A DNA stretch of 64,000 nt from Caedibacter sp052030685 (GTDB lineage: Bacteria; Pseudomonadota; Gammaproteobacteria; Francisellales; Francisellaceae): the NCBI RefSeq assembly GCF_052030685.1, contig NZ_JBQAJM010000005.1:44517-108516 (forward strand), read 5' to 3'. This document shows, one piece after another, positions 16,870 through 25,086 of this stretch. Position numbers and translations under genes: made by a program. Every line of letters begins with the position of its first letter. Position 1 is the first letter of the stretch. The notes beneath the pieces were generated by a model that worked only from the letters and a program-made list of their open reading frames with translations, ran no database searches and was not told the origin of the DNA.

Positions 16870-17304
16870 ATGTCAACAACGGCTTGGTCAATACCGATTA
16901 TTGTGATGATGATTCTTACCATTGTCAGCGTTTTTATTACCCTGTTTAATCGTATTCAGGCCATTCGCAAAGGAAAAATCACGTTGAGCGATTTACGGAC
17001 AATGGATTTTTGTAAGAAAGAGCATCCTTGGCTTGAAATCACATCAAGACATCTTGATAACTTATTTCAAATGCCAGTACTTTTTTATATTTGCTTCATT
17101 ATCATCTTGCTCAATCCAGAGCTGATGCAGATCAGTTATTTACTCATCCTTGGTTGGCTATTTGTCAGCTTTAGAATCATTAACTCAATGATTCATTTAA
17201 CAACAAACAACTTAAGCTTAAGACTCTGCTCGTTTCTATTATCAACTGCTTTTTTATTTACGATAATTTTAATGCTACTGATTGAGTTGATTAAGCTGCA
17301 TTAA
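16870..17304 (+). CDS. MAPEG-like inner-membrane protein
   Basis: 144 residues with four hydrophobic segments (about 8-28, 70-85, 92-110, 122-142). RHLDNLFQMPVLFYICFIIILLN in the second helix and the FRIINSMIHLTTNN loop match the MAPEG (membrane-associated eicosanoid/glutathione metabolism) layout with its ENxxE-like region replaced by DNLFQ. GGAG lies 6 bp before the ATG. It ends the plus-strand min-mla run, 22 bp after ibaG, and meets a convergent HTH gene 9 bp later. Activity is unknown; many bacterial members have none demonstrated. Confidence 0.7.
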   Translation: MSTTAWSIPIIVMMILTIVSVFITLFNRIQAIRKGKITLSDLRTMDFCKKEHPWLEITSRHLDNLFQMPVLFYICFIIILLNPELMQISYLLILGWLFVSFRIINSMIHLTTNNLSLRLCSFLLSTAFLFTIILMLLIELIKLH

Positions 17305-17313
17305 TCATCAAAC

Positions 17314-17640
17314 TTAATTTTTTCTGTCAACCGTAAAGTATTGGTGATCAATAGACCAAGAACGGTACAGTACATTATATGTATTGACGGAAACAGCATT
17401 AAGGCTTGACTGATAAAGCGTTTCATAAGCTTTTGCCGCATTACCATCTGTAGGACCTAACAACTCAATATTGTATTTACGACACCATTTACGCACAGTG
17501 GTGGTTTTAAACCCAAACTTACCCGCAACGTCCTCATAACTTAAGCCTTCGCTTGAGTAACTCTTTAGTACTTCCTCTGCCGGTCTTCCATATTTCTTTG
17601 ACAGAATGATTTCAAAGCTCTGAGAATATTGATTTGCCAT
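17314..17640 (-). CDS. Small helix-turn-helix protein, probable DNA-binding regulator
   Basis: 108 residues. Residues ~18-56 (RPAEEVLKSYSSEGLSYEDV, then AGKFGFKTTTVRKWCRKYNI) form a homeodomain-like HTH of the kind found in transposase and small regulator families; the rest has no recognised domain and ends in a basic YFTVDRKN tail. A transposase remnant is unlikely, since no DDE region or terminal repeats are visible. AAGGAGTAG lies upstream of the ATG. Three 10-bp direct repeats at 17721-17750 upstream suggest autoregulation. The gene converges on the MAPEG-like gene. Target unknown. Confidence 0.65.
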   Translation of the reverse strand: MANQYSQSFEIILSKKYGRPAEEVLKSYSSEGLSYEDVAGKFGFKTTTVRKWCRKYNIELLGPTDGNAAKAYETLYQSSLNAVSVNTYNVLYRSWSIDHQYFTVDRKN

Positions 17641-17720
17641 TATTTTACTACTCCTTCCTCCATCTAAACATCGTGTTCATTCTTAGCTTCATGCTGTTAG
17701 TCACCTTAAGACGTTTAAAT

Positions 17721-17750
17721 TTCTGTTTACTTCTGTTTATTTTCGTTTTA
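17721..17750 (-). promoter_or_regulatory. Three phased 10-bp direct repeats upstream of the HTH gene
   Basis: On the plus strand TTCTGTTTAC, TTCTGTTTAT and TTTCGTTTTA follow each other without a gap (minus: TAAACGAAAA, TAAACAGAAG-type units). The 10-bp period places each unit on the same DNA face. They lie 80-110 bp upstream of the HTH gene in a 190-bp gap otherwise without features. Confidence 0.45.
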
Positions 17751-17831
17751 ATTACTTTATGTAACCTAACCTCGCGCTATCATTGATAACCAATGTTAAG
17801 GCATCCGTCAAGCATTTCACGCAAATAATCA

Positions 17832-18755
17832 TTAACACACCCTTAATTTGCTCAATAAACACGCAACCCCTTGGACACCAGCATGATTCCCAAGATGGGC
17901 TGGCATAATTTTCACTTCTTTATAAAAAGGTAATACTTTCTCATGAAAGCGCTGCCTTAATGCGTCGATAAAAAATGATTCCTCCGAAATCGCGCCACCA
18001 ATAATAATCAACTCCGGCGCTAATATATGCGTCAATGAAATGAGCCCGACAACAACCTGATGTAAATACGCTTCAAAGACCTTTAATGCAATAGGTTTTT
18101 TATTAAATAACTGTTCTTTAAAATACGCTATACTTACTTCTTCACTTTGTGTTGCAGCGCAATATTTTTCTAATAAAGTTTTGGCTGAAGCATAACCTTC
18201 CCAAGCACCTGGTAACATGCTTTTTATTTTTTGATTGTTTTGTTGATTATCTTGCGCATTTGTCAGCATATAACCAAACTCACCTGCCGCATTATTAAAT
18301 CCACGATACAATTGACCATTAATAATAATCGCGCCACCAATACTGGTGCCTAAAGTTAAAAAGAGATAATTCTGGCAGTGATGACTCTGCCAATAGGTTG
18401 ATTCACCAATAGCTGCTGCATTAACGTCATTTTCAATCACTACAAGCTCAACACCTGCTTCTTGTTTAAAACGCTCGACTAGCGGATAATTTTCTAGCGC
18501 TTTGACATAAGGTGAGCCAAAGGCAATACAGCCCCTTTGGATATCAACAATTCCATGACACGAAAAGCCAACACCCACGATCTGATATGTCTTCTTTAAT
18601 TCTACAAAACGCAGCATAAATTGCTGAAGCAGCGCCTCGGGGTCAATGATTTTTCCTGTGTGATATTTATCTGATACAACGATGTTTCCCGCTAAATCAA
18701 TCAATGCATATTTGGTATAGGTACCCCCTAGGTCAAAACATAGATAACTCTTCAT
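17832..18755 (-). CDS. ROK-family sugar kinase without the ROK zinc motif
   Basis: 307 residues. The ATP-binding DLGGTYTKYALID (9-21), the catalytic VIENDVNAAAIGE and the TLGTSIGGAIIINGQLYRG segments define a ROK kinase. The usual zinc-binding CxCGxxGCxE cluster after GEFGYML is missing: that stretch reads TNAQDNQQNNQKIKSMLPG, as in the minority of ROK enzymes of the BglK type acting on disaccharides or amino sugars. The substrate cannot be read from sequence. No sugar transporter is adjacent, and a separate Glk-type glucokinase is present at 41214-42224, so glucose is probably not its main substrate. Transcribed away from rpsA. Confidence 0.85.
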   Translation of the reverse strand: MKSYLCFDLGGTYTKYALIDLAGNIVVSDKYHTGKIIDPEALLQQFMLRFVELKKTYQIVGVGFSCHGIVDIQRGCIAFGSPYVKALENYPLVERFKQEAGVELVVIENDVNAAAIGESTYWQSHHCQNYLFLTLGTSIGGAIIINGQLYRGFNNAAGEFGYMLTNAQDNQQNNQKIKSMLPGAWEGYASAKTLLEKYCAATQSEEVSIAYFKEQLFNKKPIALKVFEAYLHQVVVGLISLTHILAPELIIIGGAISEESFFIDALRQRFHEKVLPFYKEVKIMPAHLGNHAGVQGVACLLSKLRVC

Positions 18756-18881
18756 ACTGTATTAATGATCTTTAGTTAAGAATTTATGGCATTAGCATAT
18801 ACCGCTTCAACTATTTCATCTAATGAAAAGCAGAGGAAGTATTTAACTTTTGAATTTTTTGCATAAAACAGTAACAACTGA

Positions 18882-18910
18882 TTGAAAACGTCAAGACAAT
18901 CCTTTAAAAT
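18882..18910 (+). promoter_or_regulatory. Predicted sigma70 promoter of rpsA
   Basis: TTGAAA (18882-18887), a 17-bp spacer and TAAAAT (18905-18910), followed by about 100 bp of leader before the rpsA start. The leader is long enough for the S1 autoregulatory structures known in E. coli, but no such fold was verified. Confidence 0.6.
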
Positions 18911-19012
18911 CTTGCCACCTTTTATTTAGGCTGAGTTTATGCAGTTTTCCAGTGAATGCAGTAAACTCAATGTATAACTAACCACTGGCTTAAGATATAT
19001 TGGAACTAAACC

Positions 19013-20674
19013 ATGACTGAAAATTTTAAAGACCTCTTTGAAGCTTCACTAAAAGAAACTGAAATGCGTGTTGGCAAGATCATCAAAGCAACTATTGTTG
19101 CTATTGATCGTGAATTTGCTTGGATTGACGCAGGTTTAAAATCAGAATCTATTGTTTCTCTTGATCAATTCAGAAATGATCAAGGCGAAATTGAAGTTCA
19201 AATTGGTGACCAAGTAGATGTTGTACTTGACGCATTAGACAACAGCAACGGTGAAACACGTCTATCACGCGAAAAAGCAAAACGCATCGAAGTTTGGGGC
19301 GCGCTTGAGAAAGCATGTGATGACCAAGAGACTGTATTAGGTCGTATTACAAACCATGTTCGCGGCGGCTATACAGTTGAAGTTAAAGGCCTGCGTGCGT
19401 TCTTACCTGGATCTCTTGTTGACGTTCGTCCATTGCGTGATATCTCTCACTTAGAAGACAAAGACATCGAACTTAAGATCGTTAAACTTGATACTAAGCG
19501 CAACAATATCGTTGTTTCTCGTCGCGCGGTTATCGAAGCTGAAACGCAAGAAGATCGTGAAGCATTATTCGAGAAGTTGAGCGAAGGTTCAGTTGTTAAA
19601 GGTGTTGTTAAAAACATTACTGACTTTGGTGCATTTATTGATCTTGGCGGCGTTGATGGTTTATTACACATCACTGATATGTCTTGGAGCCGCATTAAGC
19701 ATCCGAGTGATATGTTAGCACTTGGCGATGAGATCGATGTTAAGATCATCAAATTTGATAATGACAAAGGTCGTATTTCTCTTGGTATCAAGCAGTTGGG
19801 CGAAGATCCTTGGGCGAGTGTTGCCGAAGAGCTTGCTGTTGGTACTAAGCTTATGGGCAAAATCACTAACATTACTGACTACGGTTGTTTTGTTAAGCTT
19901 AAAGAAGGCATTGAAGGTCTTGTTCATACATCTGAAATGGATTGGACAAACAAAAATGCTAACCCACACAAGTTAGTTTCTTTAGGTCAAGAAGTTGAAG
20001 TAATGGTTCTTGAAGTTGATGCGTCACGTCACCGTATTTCGCTTGGCATGAAGCAATGCATTATCAATCCATGGCAAGCATTCGCTGATGCACATAAGCC
20101 AGGTGATAAAGTCAATGGTAAGATCCGTTCTATCACCGACTTTGGTATCTTCATCGGTTTAGATGGTAACATCGATGGTCTTGTGCATATTTCTGACGTT
20201 GCTTGGAACAAAGCAGAAGATGTTGTAAGCCAATTGAAGAAAGGTGAAGAAATTGAAGCAGTGATGCTTTCTGTTGATATCGAGCGTGAACGTATCGCCC
20301 TTGGTATTAAACAGCTTTCTAATGATCCATTTACACAATACACCGCTGCAAATGACAAAGGTGCTAAAGTTACTGGTGTTATTACAGCGGTTCAACAAAA
20401 CGGTGCTAACGTTGAGCTTGCACCTGAAGTAGAAGGCTTCATTCGCGTTGCTGATATTTCACGTGAACACACTGAAGATGCACGTCATGTCCTTAAAGTA
20501 GGTCAGGAAATTGAAGCGCGCGTTAGCAATATTGACACTAAACGTCGCAGCATCAACCTTTCTATCAAAGGCCTAGATGAAGATATGGAAAAAACAGCTA
20601 AAACGAATTACAAAGCTGAGCAAATGGCGCCAACAACCATTGGTGACTTAATTAAAGAAAAACTAAATAAATAA
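19013..20674 (+). CDS. rpsA: 30S ribosomal protein S1
   Basis: 553 residues (E. coli 557) with six S1 OB-fold repeats; repeated ITDFGAFIDLGG-VDGLLHITDMSW-type units begin near residues 22, 107, 194, 279, 366 and 453. The first two repeats anchor S1 to the ribosome and the others unwind mRNA. Codon choice is noticeably biased (GGT, CGT, AAC) compared with its neighbours, as expected for a highly expressed gene. The ATG has only a weak TTGGAA upstream, which is usual for rpsA. The common neighbours cmk and ihfB are absent; it has its own promoter and terminator. Confidence 0.98.
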   Translation: MTENFKDLFEASLKETEMRVGKIIKATIVAIDREFAWIDAGLKSESIVSLDQFRNDQGEIEVQIGDQVDVVLDALDNSNGETRLSREKAKRIEVWGALEKACDDQETVLGRITNHVRGGYTVEVKGLRAFLPGSLVDVRPLRDISHLEDKDIELKIVKLDTKRNNIVVSRRAVIEAETQEDREALFEKLSEGSVVKGVVKNITDFGAFIDLGGVDGLLHITDMSWSRIKHPSDMLALGDEIDVKIIKFDNDKGRISLGIKQLGEDPWASVAEELAVGTKLMGKITNITDYGCFVKLKEGIEGLVHTSEMDWTNKNANPHKLVSLGQEVEVMVLEVDASRHRISLGMKQCIINPWQAFADAHKPGDKVNGKIRSITDFGIFIGLDGNIDGLVHISDVAWNKAEDVVSQLKKGEEIEAVMLSVDIERERIALGIKQLSNDPFTQYTAANDKGAKVTGVITAVQQNGANVELAPEVEGFIRVADISREHTEDARHVLKVGQEIEARVSNIDTKRRSINLSIKGLDEDMEKTAKTNYKAEQMAPTTIGDLIKEKLNK

Positions 20675-20690
20675 AAACAAGTAATACGTT

Positions 20691-20716
20691 AAGGCAATGA
20701 TCACGTTGCCTTTTTT
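20691..20716 (+). terminator. Rho-independent terminator of rpsA
   Basis: AAGGCAA and TTGCCTT pair around an 8-base loop, followed by a run of Ts, 17 bp after the rpsA stop. Confidence 0.85.
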
Positions 20717-20764
20717 GAATTTGCTTGATTTATCTTTATATTAAATTAAAGGATTTAATTTATT

Positions 20765-21322
20765 TTGCGAATCATATTGACACTTTTACCCAAAAAACTT
20801 TCAACACCTAGAAAAGCGTCAAGATGGTTTGTGTTACTTCCTGCTTTTTTTATTTTGTTAATTACTACATTATCATTGAGCGCTTGTACGCATCACTCCT
20901 GTGAAGAAAATGACAACTCTACACGCTCTATTTCAGTACTATTAAATCAATACATTAACAACAACTATTTTGAGTTGTTAGAAAAAATTCGTCATAAAAA
21001 AGGCATTACAGCAATCTATTTTGCCTCACGCGAAAGAGTTACCCTCCCGTCACAAACAAAAATTCAACAATGCTGGGTCTCAACAAATAATTCAAGGCAT
21101 TCGCAACCCGCTTTTAAAACAATGTCTGATAATTCATTTTACACCTTAAGCAATAACAGTAATGCCCCCTGCTATTTAAATATGGTTATTGACTACAATC
21201 CTTCAAACAAGCTATGGGATGTTCACATTTATAACTTCAACCCTGATCAATTACCGTTTTCTTGGGTGTACAAACAGGTTCTAGGCAATATTGAAGTTGG
21301 TTTATATAACCTAACCGTTTAA
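20765..21322 (+). CDS. Predicted lipoprotein, unknown function
   Basis: 185 residues from a TTG at 20765 (AAAGGA upstream); a GTG at about 20829 directly before the hydrophobic stretch is an alternative, and there is no ATG in the N-terminal region. LLITTLSLSACTHHSC contains a lipobox with the lipidated cysteine near residue 41, preceded by a long basic n-region. The mature part is asparagine-rich with a few further cysteines and no recognised domain. It lies between the rpsA terminator and tusE. The non-ATG start and the absence of a known family lower certainty, but the signal sequence is convincing. Confidence 0.6.
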   Translation: MRIILTLLPKKLSTPRKASRWFVLLPAFFILLITTLSLSACTHHSCEENDNSTRSISVLLNQYINNNYFELLEKIRHKKGITAIYFASRERVTLPSQTKIQQCWVSTNNSRHSQPAFKTMSDNSFYTLSNNSNAPCYLNMVIDYNPSNKLWDVHIYNFNPDQLPFSWVYKQVLGNIEVGLYNLTV

Positions 21323-21389
21323 TTTCAACTTCACTATATCACTAAATTCCTCTACTATAGGGCGATTGTAAATTTCCTTTTCTGCATTA

Positions 21390-21710
21390 ATGACCCAATT
21401 TACCATACCACTTGATGAGCACGGCTTTTTAAAAGACCACACACAGTGGTCAACTGATATCGCTTATGCTTTTGCCAAAGAAGAGAATATTACACTAACC
21501 GATGAACATTGGCAGGTTATTTATTTTTTACGCGAATACTACAAGACACATAACGCAGCACCAGCGATTCGCCTTTTGGTTAAATCACTCAAAGAGCAAT
21601 ATGGCAATGACATTGGCAATAGCCTTTATCTACAAACCCTATTCCCTGTCTCCCCTGCGCGGCAAGCTGCCAAAATTGCAGGATTACCTAAACCCAAAAG
21701 ATGCATTTAA
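21390..21710 (+). CDS. tusE: Sulfur relay protein TusE (DsrC family)
   Basis: 106 residues. The DEHGFLKDHTQWSTDIAYAFA start, the LTDEHWQVIYFLREYY block and the C-terminal LPKPKRCI with Cys105 as penultimate residue are the TusE/DsrC signature; only that one of the two DsrC arm cysteines is present, as in TusE. It accepts sulfur from TusD and hands it to MnmA for 2-thiouridine formation in tRNA. tusBCD are not in the window. The stop overlaps the flippase start (TAATG). Confidence 0.95.
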   Translation: MTQFTIPLDEHGFLKDHTQWSTDIAYAFAKEENITLTDEHWQVIYFLREYYKTHNAAPAIRLLVKSLKEQYGNDIGNSLYLQTLFPVSPARQAAKIAGLPKPKRCI

Positions 21711-22996
21711 TGATGTTAATAGCACAAGCTAAAAAACTACTTAACAACGAGATTTTAGTCAAATCTCTGGGCACTATGTTTGTACAAGGCTTAGGACAAA
21801 TGACTGCCTTTGCTTCTGCCATTTTACTGGCACACTATCTAACTATTTCTGAATATGGACAATATATGTTTGGTGTGACCATTGCCACTATTTCTGCAGT
21901 GATTGCTACCCTTGGTGCTGATGGCATCTTAGCTCGTAGCTGGGGCTGGTCTAGCAACAGTGGGGGTAGACGTACAAAAGAAGTTTTCCAACTACACAAT
22001 TGGTTTTGGCGCCGCGGGATAATCATTCTTGCACTTGCCTGCATTGGCTGTTTTAGCTATATCTATTTATTTGATCCCAATGCCAGTTTTATTGAAGTTT
22101 TTGCTTTCTTATTTGCGCTACCTTTTTTTATTGCTAATCTTCTGCAGTCTTTTTATGTCGCCAATAGAAAAGTGATTTATGCAAACTTAATTCAATTTAT
22201 CATGCGTCTGATTATGCTACTGATCATTGGCATCTATATTGTAATCAAAATTCATAATGCCCCGCTACTTGTGGGCTCAATGTTTGCCGCGATTACCCTT
22301 TACATGCTTATATTATGGTTAAAAGTCAGCATCAAATACGGATTTAAAAGTCATAAGCCACACGGCAGTAATCTCGCTTTTATGTTATTAAAATGGGGTA
22401 ATTTATTGCTAAGTCAAATTGACATTGTCTTACTGAAAATATTCTCTAGTAATGAAAGTATTGCTTATTATGCCGTGGCACTTCAACTAAGTGCTTTAGT
22501 TGTCTTTGTTTTAAATGCAGTTAGCGCCAATATTATGGCACAAGTGGCTAATGATTATAAAATGTTAGCACATGATGCATTCCAAGCCAAAATCACTGAA
22601 TATACACGTATTATTTGCGGGTTATCCACTCTTGGCATGGTAACTTTAGTTATTGCTGGCTACTGGATTACTATGCTTTATGGTCAAGCATATACACAAG
22701 CCTATTCGCTGTTTTGTGTGTTAATGATTGGTCAAGCGGTTAACGTCCTATGTGGTAGTGTCTTTACGATCTTAAATATGGCAGGATTTGAAAAAACAAC
22801 GTGTCGTGTTTTTTACATCGCACTTGTTATCAACATTATCCTCGGCATTGCACTTATTCCAAGTTTACATGCCTTTGGTGTCGCAATTGCTTCAGCAATT
22901 GCGATGATTTTCTGGAATCTGGTATTAACTTATTTTGTGATCAATAAACTTGGCATTAACCCAACTATCTTTACCTTTTTCCACAAACAAAACTAA
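21710..22996 (+). CDS. Polysaccharide/lipid flippase of the MOP superfamily (Wzx-like)
   Basis: About 428 residues from the ATG at 21710, overlapping the tusE stop; an ATG at 21701 is also in frame. Twelve or more membrane helices are visible, with the N-terminal LGTMFVQGLGQMTAFASAILLAHYLTISEYGQYMFG segment and the later LLLSQIDIVLLKIFSS helix typical of Wzx/RfbX-type O-unit flippases. It would move undecaprenyl-linked sugars or a related lipid across the inner membrane. No glycosyltransferase or sugar-nucleotide genes are adjacent, so the substrate is unclear and the gene is an orphan of its pathway. Confidence 0.82.
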   Translation: MMLIAQAKKLLNNEILVKSLGTMFVQGLGQMTAFASAILLAHYLTISEYGQYMFGVTIATISAVIATLGADGILARSWGWSSNSGGRRTKEVFQLHNWFWRRGIIILALACIGCFSYIYLFDPNASFIEVFAFLFALPFFIANLLQSFYVANRKVIYANLIQFIMRLIMLLIIGIYIVIKIHNAPLLVGSMFAAITLYMLILWLKVSIKYGFKSHKPHGSNLAFMLLKWGNLLLSQIDIVLLKIFSSNESIAYYAVALQLSALVVFVLNAVSANIMAQVANDYKMLAHDAFQAKITEYTRIICGLSTLGMVTLVIAGYWITMLYGQAYTQAYSLFCVLMIGQAVNVLCGSVFTILNMAGFEKTTCRVFYIALVINIILGIALIPSLHAFGVAIASAIAMIFWNLVLTYFVINKLGINPTIFTFFHKQN

Positions 22997-23321
22997 CCTT
23001 ATAAATATAAATGTGACTGTGCTTGCAATGAACAAAACTTGATATATTCTTTTTTGATTTTTTGCCAAGTTGATGCTTTTTGTTGTGTCTGTTTTGTTAT
23101 GATCATTTTCTGCTCCTATTACTCAAATTTCAAACTATTATTTCTAACGATCACGCGATCGAATTGATTGCATTATATTTAGAAAAATGTGAAGAAACCG
23201 TTTCAAGAGGGTATTGCCATGTAAAAAAATTGTTACATTATTGTTTTCACTCTCTTAAGTTATCACTTTATAGCAATTACCCTGCTAAAATCAAAACAGT
23301 GCAATTGGCAGGAGAATATAG
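22997..23321. other. 325-bp intergenic stretch before msrB
   Basis: AT-rich sequence without a supported gene. An 88-codon reading frame at 23080-23346 has no ribosome-binding site and no family resemblance. The msrB ribosome-binding site GCAGGAG lies at the right end. No clear terminator or promoter pair could be fixed. Confidence 0.5.
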
Positions 23322-23855
23322 ATGTACCCGCGTAATATTAGCATAGGCTTTATCTTAATAAGTATAGGAGTTATTGCAATGGCAACTGATTACCAACATT
23401 TTAATGCCGATATAAAAAAGCAGAAACTTAGTACACTATCAACGCTGCAATACCAAGTCACTCAAGAAGAGGCAACAGAAAAGCCCTTTGATAATAGCTA
23501 TTGGAATAATAAAAGCGAAGGTATTTATGTTGATATAGTTTCTGGCGAACCACTGTTTAGCTCGACTGACAAGTTTGACTCAGGCACAGGTTGGCCAAGC
23601 TTTACAAAACCAATAGATACAAAATATATTCAGGAAAAAGAAGATCGTAAATTCTTCTTTCTTGTACGCACAGAAGTTAGATCTCTGGTAGCTGACTCAC
23701 ATTTAGGACATGTTTTTAATGATGGACCAAAGCCAACAGGACTTCGCTACTGTGTTAACTCAGCAGCACTTCAATTTATTCCTAAAGACGAGATGCTAAG
23801 TAAAGGCTATGGTGATTACCTTTATCTGTTTGATAAAAATAACCCATCGAAATAA
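23322..23855 (+). CDS. msrB: Methionine-(R)-sulfoxide reductase MsrB, single-cysteine form with two possible starts
   Basis: 177 residues. The SelR domain covers residues ~40-172: DSGTGWPSF, HLGHVFNDGPKPTGLRYCVNS, with catalytic Cys144 the only cysteine in the protein. The four zinc cysteines of typical MsrB are absent (EPLFSSTDKF and similar positions hold no Cys), so a recycling thiol must come from elsewhere. Two in-frame ATGs each have AGGAG at proper spacing: 23322 adds a hydrophobic segment (ISIGFILISIGVIAMA) like a signal peptide or anchor, while 23379 would give a cytosolic 158-residue enzyme. It repairs oxidised methionine in proteins. A small membrane-protein gene follows by 3 bp. 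Confidence 0.9.
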   Translation: MYPRNISIGFILISIGVIAMATDYQHFNADIKKQKLSTLSTLQYQVTQEEATEKPFDNSYWNNKSEGIYVDIVSGEPLFSSTDKFDSGTGWPSFTKPIDTKYIQEKEDRKFFFLVRTEVRSLVADSHLGHVFNDGPKPTGLRYCVNSAALQFIPKDEMLSKGYGDYLYLFDKNNPSK

Positions 23856-23858
23856 ACT

Positions 23859-24107
23859 ATGCGCGTTATCTTTAAAAAAACCTTACTCATCGTCATTGTC
23901 ATCATTCTATTTGCACTGGCCTTGCTGGGTGCGGTTTTGCCCATCATTCCGGGGTTTGTATTCTTTTTCGCAGGAATCATTGTGCTTTCATGGCTTGTCC
24001 CACCAATACGAAAATGGCTTCACAAACTATTGCATCGCTTTCCAAGATTAGAGAAACATGTATTAAAAGCAGAAAATAAATTGAAGAAATGGTTTGGACA
24101 TTCTTAA
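23859..24107 (+). CDS. Small membrane protein (PGPGW/DUF454-like)
   Basis: 82 residues with two closely spaced hydrophobic segments (about 8-30 and 33-50) joined by PIIPGF, then a basic amphipathic tail (RKWLHKLLHRFPRLEKHVLK). The P-x-x-PG hinge and layout resemble the PGPGW/DUF454 inner-membrane families, without an exact motif match. It follows msrB by 3 bp and is likely co-transcribed; it converges on accA. Function unknown. Confidence 0.65.
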   Translation: MRVIFKKTLLIVIVIILFALALLGAVLPIIPGFVFFFAGIIVLSWLVPPIRKWLHKLLHRFPRLEKHVLKAENKLKKWFGHS

Positions 24108-24126
24108 TAGCTGCCCTTTAAAATAA

Positions 24127-25074
24127 TTACCCCTCAAATGCACCAAAAGACATTAATTTGTCATAGCGTTTTGCCAAGCGATCATCATTAGATAGTGCAC
24201 TTAAATCACCTAACAAACGCTCTAAAGTCAGCTTGATTTCCTTTGCGGCTTCAGTAATATTGCGATGCGCACCACCCAAAGGCTCTTTGATGACCTCATC
24301 AACAATGTTATGCTCTTTTAAACGCTTAGCAGTAATACCCATAATCTCAGCGGCATCGGCGGCTTTTTCGGCTGTTTTCCATAAAATTGAAGCACACCCT
24401 TCTGGTGAAATTGTGGCAAAATAGCTGTACTCGAGCATCACCAGCTTGTCACCCACACCAATACCCAACGCTCCTCCTGAGCAACCTTCACCAATCACCA
24501 TGCAAATAATTGGCACATTAAGCTTAGACATTTCAAGCAAATTGCGCGCAATCGCCTCACTTTGCCCGCGTTCTTCGGCTTTAACACCGGGATAAGCACC
24601 TGGTGTATCAATAAATGTAATCACAGGCACATTAAACTTTTCAGCCAATTTCATTAAGCGGAGTGCTTTACGATAACCTTCTGGATGCATCATGCCAAAA
24701 TTATGACGCAGTTTATCTTTTGTTTTGCGCCCCTTTTCCTGACCAATCACCATCACTGCTTGATCGCCCAATTTGGCTAACCCGCCAACAACTGCTTTAT
24801 CATCTGCAAAAGCGCGATCACCGTGCAGCTCTTGGAAATCAGTAAAAACTTTATTAAGCAAATCTAAAAAATATGGGCGCTCAGGATGACGCGCCAATTG
24901 AATTATCTGCCAATCGCTTAATGAATTATAAATCTTCTTCATTAAATCGGTCGTTTTACCTTGTAATTTCTCGATTTCCTGTTGAACATCTTCACTATGT
25001 GCATTGGATTTAGCCAACGCTTCAATCTTTGCTTCTAATTCAGCAATTGGTTTTTCAAATTCAAGAAATTGCAT
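24127..25074 (-). CDS. accA: Acetyl-CoA carboxylase carboxyltransferase subunit alpha
   Basis: 315 residues (E. coli 319). An N-terminal coiled-coil segment (FEKPIAELEAKIEALAK) is followed by the crotonase-like carboxyltransferase core with RKTKDKLRHNFGMMHPEGYRKA, FIDTPGAYPGVKAEERGQSEAIA and GEGCSGGALGIGVGD. With AccD it transfers the carboxyl group from biotin to acetyl-CoA, the first committed step of fatty acid synthesis. The start has AAGGGAAA. An MFS gene lies 12 bp upstream on the same strand, so the two may share a transcript. Confidence 0.97.
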   Translation of the reverse strand: MQFLEFEKPIAELEAKIEALAKSNAHSEDVQQEIEKLQGKTTDLMKKIYNSLSDWQIIQLARHPERPYFLDLLNKVFTDFQELHGDRAFADDKAVVGGLAKLGDQAVMVIGQEKGRKTKDKLRHNFGMMHPEGYRKALRLMKLAEKFNVPVITFIDTPGAYPGVKAEERGQSEAIARNLLEMSKLNVPIICMVIGEGCSGGALGIGVGDKLVMLEYSYFATISPEGCASILWKTAEKAADAAEIMGITAKRLKEHNIVDEVIKEPLGGAHRNITEAAKEIKLTLERLLGDLSALSNDDRLAKRYDKLMSFGAFEG

Positions 25075-25086
25075 ATTTTCCCTTAC

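Noticed and set aside
17314..17640. Taking the HTH protein as a transposase fragment
   Set aside because: No catalytic DDE region, no terminal inverted repeats and a complete short reading frame with a good ribosome-binding site.
23080..23346. An 88-codon plus-strand frame before msrB
   Set aside because: No ribosome-binding site, no recognisable domain, and it overlaps the msrB start in another frame.
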